Origin: Prevotellaceae bacterium
GTDB lineage: Bacteria > Bacteroidota > Bacteroidia > Bacteroidales > UBA932
DNA: 7,297 nucleotides
NCBI GenBank assembly: GCA_031284065.1
Contig: JAITAP010000178.1
Coordinates: 1-7,297 of the forward strand
Reading direction: 5' to 3'
Made by a program: the position numbers and the translations under genes
Notes under the pieces: generated by a model
Seen by the model: only the letters and a program-made list of their open reading frames with translations
What the model was told of the DNA's origin: nothing
Databases searched by the model: none
In this document: piece by piece, positions 1 through 4,743 of the stretch
Layout: every line of letters starts with the position of its first letter
Numbering within the stretch: position 1 is the stretch's first letter

Positions 1-38
1 GTGGACAAAAAGATTAATTCGTGGACAAGCTTAGAATG

Positions 39-67
39 TAAAAACCTAAAATCTAAAAACCTAAAAT
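39..67. repeat. short AT-rich tandem direct repeat
   Basis: The 14-nt unit taaaaacctaaaat occurs twice, at 39-52 and 54-67, one base apart. A closely related string (aaatctaaaacctgaaat) is found at 3005-3022 in the amt1-amt2 gap, differing from 49-67 by one A and one A-to-G change. The stretch 1-83 has no gene. It also holds gtggaca twice, at 1-7 and 21-27. I take this as low-complexity intergenic DNA of a type common in Bacteroidota; no function is visible. Confidence 0.6.
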
Positions 68-83
68 GAAACCAATAGCCTAC

Positions 84-91
84 TACTTTTG
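84..91 (+). promoter_or_regulatory. candidate Bacteroidota promoter -7 element
   Basis: The octamer tacttttg is a perfect match to the TAnnTTTG -7 consensus used by the primary sigma factor of Bacteroidota. A good TTG -33 element is not visible about 20 nt upstream (that stretch reads cctaaaatgaaacc), so the match is one-sided. If used, transcription would begin near position 98, immediately before the first hairpin of the leader, giving a 5' untranslated region of about 200 nt ahead of the porin-PII-amt1 group. Confidence 0.45.
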
Positions 92-97
92 CGTGCA

Positions 98-301
98 GAA
101 TCTCCTGTAAGGAGATGAAAGCATGAACAAAAAAACAAAACGGGATGCCGGCTACCGGCGCTCTATTCCGCCGCTTTTCGGGGAAACAGTTTCTTGTGAA
201 AAGCAAGGGGCGTGCAGCTTGCCGCCCCAAAGAGCAAGCATAATTGATTTATTTAAAACAGAAAAACTTTTTTTTGAGTTTTTCGCAACAAAAAAAAACT
301 T
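98..301 (+). promoter_or_regulatory. structured 5' leader of the porin-PII-amt1 operon (candidate)
   Basis: Five local inverted repeats lie in this gene-poor stretch. They are: atctcc/ggagat (100-105 with 111-116, 5-nt loop); gccgg/ccggc (147-151 with 155-159, 3-nt loop); gcttttc/gaaaagc (173-179 with 198-204); ggggcg/cgcccc (207-212 with 223-228), extended inward by gca/tgc (214-216 with 220-222) around a bulged T; and gaaaaac/gtttttc (261-267 with 278-284). The series starts just after the inferred transcription start and ends at the A-rich translation start region. This suggests a cis-regulatory RNA or attenuator, but I do not recognise any known riboswitch class, and no energy calculation was possible. 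Confidence 0.35.
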
Positions 302-305
302 ATGA
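123..305 (+). CDS. possible 60-codon upstream ORF, doubtful
   Basis: An ATG at 123 opens a 60-residue frame whose TGA overlaps the ATG of the porin gene (ATGA, 302-305), the geometry of translational coupling. It is preceded by aaggag at 109-114, eight bases upstream, which looks like a Shine-Dalgarno site. However, Bacteroidota rarely rely on such sites, and this one lies inside the 100-116 hairpin. The predicted peptide has no recognisable domain, starts with a basic NKKTKR segment and ends in a Phe/Lys-rich stretch encoded by T and A runs (FFEFFATKKNL). That ending looks like translated leader DNA rather than a selected protein. It could be a leader peptide or simply a chance frame. Confidence 0.15.
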   Translation: MNKKTKRDAGYRRSIPPLFGETVSCEKQGACSLPPQRASIIDLFKTEKLFFEFFATKKNL

Positions 306-1093
306 AAACACGTATAATAAAACTAAAAATTTGGATGTCTGTGCTGTGCGTATTGCCCTGCACGGCGTGGGCGCAGGAAAGCGCCGCAAGTGAAGGTGGC
401 GCCACCTTTTCGGTAGGCGCCGATGTAGTCAGCTCCTACGTTTGGCGCGGGGCGTATCTATCAGGAGTATCCGTTCAGCCCAGCCTTGGCGTGGAGCTTG
501 CGGGCGTATCGCTGTCATCTTGGGGAAGCGTAGATTTGAACGGGCTTTACAAGGAGGTGGATTTTGCGCTCGGCTACTCCATTGCCGGATTCGACATTGC
601 CGTAACCGACTACTGGTGGGAAGGAGAAGAGGTTTACAGCTATTTTTCGAAAACTGTTTCCTACGACCCTAATGACACCTCAAAGAAAGTATCCAACCAC
701 AGATTTGAGGCAACGCTGGCGTACACGCTGCCCATAGAGAAGTTTCCCCTCAAGCTGTCGGTGAGCACGTTTTTTGCCGGAAACGACTTTAAGAGCGACG
801 ACAACGACAAGGCTTCGCGGGCTTTCTCTACCTACATAGAGGCGTCGCTCCCGTTCACCGTAAAGGATGTTGCGCTGGATGCTGCGCTGGGATTTAGGCC
901 GTGGGAGTCGCCGGTATATGAAATAGCAAACGCGCCGTCGTACTACAGCGCGGGCGCGGCGGTGGTGAATCTTTCGCTAAAGGCAAGCAAAGAGTTGAAA
1001 ATTACGGACAGCTTTACCCTGCCTGTATTCGGGCAAGTCATCTTTAACCCAAACGCCGAAGATGTATTCTTAGTGTTTGGCATTAGTTTCTAA
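302..1093 (+). CDS. TorF-like putative outer-membrane porin
   Basis: This 263-residue protein starts with a signal peptide (basic n-region MKTRIIKLK, hydrophobic core, likely cleavage after AWA at residue 24, leaving QES). The mature part has alternating, aromatic-rich segments typical of an outer-membrane beta-barrel and ends in Phe (VFLVFGISF), the usual terminal signature for barrel assembly. Near the N-terminus, the segment ADVVSSYVWRG followed by a Gln-Pro (VSVQPSL) resembles the TorF/Gcw_chp putative porin family, whose members are often about 220-270 residues long. The role is inferred to be passage of small solutes, plausibly ammonium or other nitrogen compounds, into the periplasm. 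The inference rests on PII and Amt following immediately (21-nt gap). No Shine-Dalgarno site is present; an A9 run precedes the ATG. Family placement is by motif recognition only, and the substrate is unknown. Confidence 0.75.
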   Translation: MKTRIIKLKIWMSVLCVLPCTAWAQESAASEGGATFSVGADVVSSYVWRGAYLSGVSVQPSLGVELAGVSLSSWGSVDLNGLYKEVDFALGYSIAGFDIAVTDYWWEGEEVYSYFSKTVSYDPNDTSKKVSNHRFEATLAYTLPIEKFPLKLSVSTFFAGNDFKSDDNDKASRAFSTYIEASLPFTVKDVALDAALGFRPWESPVYEIANAPSYYSAGAAVVNLSLKASKELKITDSFTLPVFGQVIFNPNAEDVFLVFGISF

Positions 1094-1114
1094 ACATTTA
1101 AACAACCAAAAAAA

Positions 1115-1471
1115 ATGAAAAAAATAGAAGCAATTATCAGGAAAACCAAGTTTGAGGACGTAAAAGATGCTCTATCGGAAATAGACATTGAATGGTTTTC
1201 GTACTACGATGTGCGCGGGATTGGGAAATCCCGGCAGGGGCGCATTTATCGCGGCGTGGTTTACGACACGAGCAGCATTGAGCGCGTTTTGCTGAGCATT
1301 ATCGTTCGCGAAAAGAACGTAGAGAAAACAGTTGCGGCTATTCAGAAGTCCGCGCAAACCGGCGAAATTGGCGACGGAAGAATTTTTGTCGTGCCCGTAG
1401 AGGACGCTATCCGTATCCGCACGGGCGAGCGGGGCGATATTGCCCTGTACAACGCCGAGCAAGAAAAATAA
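1115..1471 (+). CDS. glnK: PII-family nitrogen regulatory protein
   Basis: This is a 118-residue cytoplasmic PII signal protein, normally a trimer that binds ATP/ADP and 2-oxoglutarate and docks on Amt channels to block them. The start MKKIEAIIR matches the family. The T-loop region is residues 35-55, with YRG at 45-47 and Tyr50 aligning to the uridylylated Tyr51 of Escherichia coli GlnB. The B-loop signature TGEIGDGRIFV is at 82-92, and the C-loop RIRTGERGD at 100-108. The T-loop is one residue shorter than in E. coli, and Ser39 occupies the position of Gln39, a residue that normally helps bind Mg-ATP and 2-oxoglutarate. Length and all other signatures are normal. It lies 21 nt after the porin gene and 20 nt before amt1, so it is surely co-transcribed. 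The name glnK follows its linkage to amt; glnB would be equally defensible. Confidence 0.95.
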   Translation: MKKIEAIIRKTKFEDVKDALSEIDIEWFSYYDVRGIGKSRQGRIYRGVVYDTSSIERVLLSIIVREKNVEKTVAAIQKSAQTGEIGDGRIFVVPVEDAIRIRTGERGDIALYNAEQEK

Positions 1472-1491
1472 CCATAAAAAAAATTACAACT

Positions 1492-2910
1492 ATGAAAAGA
1501 TATTTGAAAATAGCAAGTTTTAAGTACGTCGCAATTGCGCTCTTTGTGGCGCTGGGTACGCTTGGGCTTTACGCTCAGGAGTCGGCGACAGGGGCTACCG
1601 CGCCGGAGGAAGCGGCGGTGGTAGCCGTAGTGGAGGAAACCACAGCGGTAACAATCGACAACATTACCGATTTGGCCACCTCGCTCGACACGGTGTGGAT
1701 GCTTCTTGCCGCCATGCTGGTATTCTTCATGCAGCCCGGTTTTGCGCTGGTTGAAGCAGGGTTTACGCGCACCAAAAATACGGCGAACATCCTGATGAAA
1801 AACTTCATGGATTTTTCGCTCGGCGCGCTACTGTTTTTCGCCGTGGGCTTTGGCATCATGTTTGGGGCGGGCTACTTTATGGGTACTCCCAACCTGTTTG
1901 ACCTCAGCTTTCTGGAGAACGGTCTGCCGATAGAGGGATTTTTGGTTTTCCAAACGGTGTTTTGCGCCACCGCCGCCACCATTGTGTCGGGGGCAATGGC
2001 AGAGCGCACCAAGTTTTCCATGTACTTGGTTTACACCATCTGCATCAGCGTGCTCATTTACCCCGTTTCCGGTCACTGGACGTGGGGCGGCGGCTGGCTG
2101 ATGAGCGGCGAAGAGGGCAGCTTTATGCTGAGCACGTTCGGCGCTTCGTTTCACGACTTTGCGGGCTCCACCATTGTGCACTCCGTTGGCGGCTGGGTAG
2201 CGCTTGCGGGCGCGTGGGTGCTTGGCCCCCGCATGGGCAAGTACGGCAAGGACGGGAAGTCGAGGGCTATACCGGGTCACAACCTGACCATTGCCGCGCT
2301 GGGCGTGTTCATCCTGTGGTTTGGGTGGTTTGGCTTCAACCCCGGCTCGCAGCTCGCAGCGTCGGGCTTGGAAAACAGGGTTGCCATTTCGCACGTGTTC
2401 CTCACCACCAACCTTGCGGCGTGCGCCGGCGGCGTTGCCTCGCTCGTTACGGCGTGGATACGCTACAAAAAGCCGCTGCTCTCGCTCACGCTCAACGGCG
2501 TTTTGGCGGGCTTGGTGGGCATTACCGCAGGCTGCGACTTGGCGTCGCCGGTAGGCGCGGTTATTGTTGGGCTTGTGTGCGGCGTGGTAATGATATTCTC
2601 CGTAGAGCTTATCGACAAGGCGCTGAAAGTTGACGACCCCGTAGGCGCAGTGTCGGTGCACGGCGTTTGCGGCTTCCTTGGCACTATCCTTACCGGCCTG
2701 CTCTGCACTAAGGATGGCTTGCTCTACAGCGGCGCGAGCGGATTTTTCTTCGCTCAGCTGTTTGGCGCGGTAGTCATTGGGGCTTGGGCGTTCGGCATGG
2801 GCTTCATCGTCTTCAAAGCGCTGGACTTGCTCTTTGGGCTGCGCGTATCGAAGCGCGTGGAGGAAGAGGGGTTGGATATTTACGAGCACGGAGAAACGAG
2901 CTACAACTAA
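1492..2910 (+). CDS. amt: ammonium transporter, AMT1-type, with signal peptide
   Basis: This 472-residue inner-membrane ammonium channel belongs to the Amt/Mep/Rh family. A signal peptide ends at about residue 28 (LYA before QES). An Ala/Val/Glu-rich periplasmic stretch follows (about 29-65), and then about 11 membrane segments. The first conserved block (MQPGFALVEAGFTRTKNT) resembles plant AMT1 and cyanobacterial Amt proteins more than E. coli AmtB. Key pore residues are present: the Phe gate at F153 and F157, W198 and D222, the twin His at H230 and H390, and F280 with S286 in WFGFNPGS. It should therefore conduct ammonium. The C-terminal tail EEEGLDIYEHGETSYN is the conserved cytoplasmic region that PII contacts. 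The gene follows PII by 20 nt, and a repeat-rich gap follows it, so it probably ends the first operon. Confidence 0.95.
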   Translation: MKRYLKIASFKYVAIALFVALGTLGLYAQESATGATAPEEAAVVAVVEETTAVTIDNITDLATSLDTVWMLLAAMLVFFMQPGFALVEAGFTRTKNTANILMKNFMDFSLGALLFFAVGFGIMFGAGYFMGTPNLFDLSFLENGLPIEGFLVFQTVFCATAATIVSGAMAERTKFSMYLVYTICISVLIYPVSGHWTWGGGWLMSGEEGSFMLSTFGASFHDFAGSTIVHSVGGWVALAGAWVLGPRMGKYGKDGKSRAIPGHNLTIAALGVFILWFGWFGFNPGSQLAASGLENRVAISHVFLTTNLAACAGGVASLVTAWIRYKKPLLSLTLNGVLAGLVGITAGCDLASPVGAVIVGLVCGVVMIFSVELIDKALKVDDPVGAVSVHGVCGFLGTILTGLLCTKDGLLYSGASGFFFAQLFGAVVIGAWAFGMGFIVFKALDLLFGLRVSKRVEEEGLDIYEHGETSYN

Positions 2911-2916
2911 ATTCTG

Positions 2917-2941
2917 AATTTTGAATTTTAAATTTTGAATT
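2917..2941 (+). repeat. 25-nt AT-rich repeat, left copy of an inverted pair
   Basis: Starting seven bases after the amt1 stop, a 25-nt string built from aattttgaat-like units is the exact reverse complement of 6238-6262, upstream of asnA. The stretch 2911-3056 as a whole is gene-free and made of degenerate short repeats (gaatttt, atcctg, ctgtaa units). One of these, aattcaaaattt at 3020-3031, is inverted relative to 2930-2941. Such strings are common between genes in Bacteroidota, so this is most simply an intergenic repeat family. There is no GC-rich hairpin with a U-tract that would mark a classical terminator. Confidence 0.7.
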
Positions 2942-3076
2942 AATATAATTGCATAGTTCTCAAAATTTACATATTTGTTAATCCTGAAAATCCTGTAATT
3001 CTGTAAATCTAAAACCTGAAATTCAAAATTTTACAACAACACCTAACCTTTGAAACTCTACAAAATTATGGTGATG

Positions 3077-3116
3077 CAAAAGTTTGAGGATGTATAAAAG
3101 CGTCCTCAGGCTTTTG
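3077..3116. other. long imperfect hairpin in the amt1-amt2 gap
   Basis: Arms 3077-3090 (caaaagtttgagga) and 3103-3116 (tcctcaggcttttg) pair over all 14 positions if two adjacent G-U pairs are allowed in the RNA. The loop is 12 nt (tgtataaaagcg). No T-run follows on the + strand, so it is not a canonical intrinsic terminator. It sits about 250 nt upstream of amt2 and just before the probable gene remnant. It could act as RNA structure in the amt2 leader, as an end-stabilising structure for the amt1 transcript, or be a relic of a small repeat. Confidence 0.5.
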
Positions 3117-3309
3117 TTGTGAAAGCAAAAATTGGAGAGGATTTTCACCGACGTGGACTTTTGCTTTCCGAGATACGTCCAAACCGACAGGCGCTGCAAC
3201 CTACCGCACTGCGCGGGAGCTGCCGCCGGAGTACAGGGGAATTTTGCCGGCCGCCGAGAAGCTGAAAGAATTACTGGAAGAACAACCGAAAAAAGAAGCA
3301 CGAACATAA
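3088..3309 (+). pseudogene. 3' remnant of a decayed coding sequence (tentative)
   Basis: Between a TGA at 3085 and a TAA at 3307 lies a 73-codon open frame with no ATG or GTG start at its head. Its second half looks like real protein: an RTARELPPEYRG segment followed by a charged, helix-forming tail (AAEKLKELLEEQPKKEART). Base composition rises from strongly AT-rich on both sides to GC-rich at about 3170-3290, matching the genes here rather than the spacer. I read it as the C-terminal end of a lost gene. I do not recognise the family. A longer, differently framed ORF (3132-3461) runs into amt2 and looks spurious. Confidence 0.3.
3121..3168. other. 10-bp perfect inverted repeat
   Basis: gaaagcaaaa (3121-3130) and ttttgctttc (3159-3168) are perfect reverse complements separated by 28 nt. 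They follow the 3077-3116 hairpin directly, so the two structures would stack in one transcript upstream of amt2. The function is unknown, and the sequence overlaps the putative gene remnant. Confidence 0.4.
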
Positions 3310-3366
3310 AATTTTACCCTCTAAAACTTTTTAATTACTGTTTTTTAACGTTTAAAATTATTACAG

Positions 3367-4728
3367 ATGAAAAAACTATTTCAAAAGAATTTAAAGCGCG
3401 TATCCGCCACGCTTCTGCTGGCGCTGGCTGCGGCAAAGCTGTACGCGCAAGAGGCTGTTGAGGTTGCCGCCGACGTAGCAAAGGTTGATACCGGCAACAC
3501 GGCGTGGATTATCGTCGCCACCATTCTGGTGCTGCTGATGACTATACCCGGGCTGGCGCTGTTCTACGGCGGCTTGGTGCGCCAAAAAAACCTGCTTAGC
3601 ATCGTCATGCAGTGCTTTGTGCTGGCGGGCGTTATTACCATTCTTTGGGTTGCCTTTGGCTACAGCTGGGTGTTCGGCACAAGCTTCATGGAGTCGGGCA
3701 ACCCGCTAAAGTTCTTTATCGGCGGGTTCGACAAGGTTTTTCTGCGCAACGTTACCGTCAACACGCTGCTGCCGAACGTCAACATCCCCGAAACGATATT
3801 TGTCCTTTTCCAGTGCATGTTTGCCATCATCACGCCCGCGCTCATTATCGGCGCGTTTGCCGAGCGGGTGCGGTTTGCGGGCTACGTGCTGTTCATTGCG
3901 CTTTGGTCTATCGTGGTTTACAACCCGCTGGCGCACTGGGTTTGGGGCGGCGGCTGGCTGGGAGAGCTTGGCGCGATTGACTTTGCCGGCGGTACGGTGG
4001 TACACGTCAACGCCGGCATTTCGGCGCTGATTATGGCCATTATGCTTGGCAAAAGGAAAGGCTACAAGTACGGCCGCCCCACCACGCCGCACAACGTGGC
4101 CTTTGTGTTCATCGGCTCTGCGTTTCTGTGGCTGGGTTGGTTTGGCTTCAACGCCGGGAGCGGTCTGGCGGCCGACGGCATAGCCGCCAACGCCTTTCTG
4201 GTAACGCACGTTTCAACGGCCGCCGCCGTCATTACGTGGATGGCGATAGACTGGATACGGAACAAAAAGCCAACCACAGTGGGCGCATGTACGGGCGCGG
4301 TGGCGGGGCTGGTTGCCATCACCCCGGCGGCCGGAACGGTGGACGTGCTGGGGGCGTTTTTTATCGGCGCAATTTCGTCCGCAGTTTGCTTTTTCATGGT
4401 GGCTGTGGTGAAAACAAAGCTCAAGTACGACGATTCGCTCGACGCTTTTGGCGTGCACGGCGTTGGGGGAATTATCGGGTCTATCCTCACCGGCGTTTTC
4501 GCCACGCAGCTCATTACGGGCGACGGCGGGCAGCAGGGCGCGTTGTACGGCGACTGGCATCAGCTGTGGGTGCAGACGGTGGCAACGCTCGCAACCATTG
4601 CCTACAGCGCAGTCCTCACCATCGTTCTCTTTTACGTGGTGGATAAGCTGGTCGGCATACGTGTTTCGGCGCGGGTAGAAGAGGAGGGGCTGGATATTTA
4701 CGAGCATGGCGAAACGAGCTATAATTAG
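3367..4728 (+). CDS. amt: ammonium transporter, AmtB-type, with signal peptide
   Basis: This second inner-membrane ammonium channel has 453 residues. A signal peptide (MKKLFQKNLKR, hydrophobic core, cleavage after LYA near residue 27 before QEA) precedes about 11 membrane segments. The first block (PGLALFYGGLVRQKN) is the classical bacterial AmtB type, unlike the upstream paralogue. All key channel residues are visible: F148 and F152 (outer Phe gate), W193, D205, twin His H213 and H364, and F259 with S265 in WFGFNAGS. The tail EEEGLDIYEHGETSYN is identical to that of the first transporter, so the same PII probably controls both. The ATG is preceded by an AT-rich stretch (3310-3366) without a Shine-Dalgarno site. 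A separate promoter in 2942-3366 is likely given the 456-nt gap, but none stands out clearly. The hydrolase gene follows within about 15 nt. Confidence 0.95.
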   Translation: MKKLFQKNLKRVSATLLLALAAAKLYAQEAVEVAADVAKVDTGNTAWIIVATILVLLMTIPGLALFYGGLVRQKNLLSIVMQCFVLAGVITILWVAFGYSWVFGTSFMESGNPLKFFIGGFDKVFLRNVTVNTLLPNVNIPETIFVLFQCMFAIITPALIIGAFAERVRFAGYVLFIALWSIVVYNPLAHWVWGGGWLGELGAIDFAGGTVVHVNAGISALIMAIMLGKRKGYKYGRPTTPHNVAFVFIGSAFLWLGWFGFNAGSGLAADGIAANAFLVTHVSTAAAVITWMAIDWIRNKKPTTVGACTGAVAGLVAITPAAGTVDVLGAFFIGAISSAVCFFMVAVVKTKLKYDDSLDAFGVHGVGGIIGSILTGVFATQLITGDGGQQGALYGDWHQLWVQTVATLATIAYSAVLTIVLFYVVDKLVGIRVSARVEEEGLDIYEHGETSYN

Positions 4729-4743
4729 GCGTTTAGAGTGTAT

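Noticed and set aside
207..301. Intrinsic terminator formed by the 207-228 GC-rich hairpin
   Set aside because: The T-run lies about 40 nt further on (268-275) instead of directly after the stem, so it lacks the geometry of an intrinsic terminator.
1962..2633. Alternative-frame + strand ORF (223 codons) inside amt1
   Set aside because: It lies wholly within amt1 in another frame, and its Arg/His/Gly-rich translation has no family resemblance.
1828..2889. Long minus-strand open frame (353 codons) opposite amt1
   Set aside because: It is antisense to a gene with a full set of Amt family residues, and its translation is rich in His, Arg, Ala and Asn without domains. It is a codon-bias shadow of GC-rich coding DNA.
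2949..2977. Possible promoter for amt2 (ttg at 2949 and atatttg ending at 2977)
   Set aside because: The -7 part reads catatttg rather than TAnnTTTG, and in such AT-rich repeat DNA a near match is expected by chance. aacctttg at 3045-3052 is a similar near miss.
3023..3307. 94-codon minus-strand ORF in the amt1-amt2 gap with a hydrophobic start
   Set aside because: The hydrophobic beginning is the antisense of a charged helical tail read on the + strand, and the rest spans AT-rich repeats. There is no recognisable domain or promoter for it.
3132..3461. 109-codon + strand ORF overlapping the amt2 start
   Set aside because: It runs nearly 100 nt into amt2 in a different frame, and its translation changes character at every composition boundary. 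The alternative frame ending at 3309 is more protein-like.
1492..4728. amt1 and amt2 as a recent tandem duplication
   Set aside because: The membrane domains belong to different clades (AMT1-like versus AmtB-like), and the shared tail differs at eight synonymous sites, so they are old paralogues or independently acquired.
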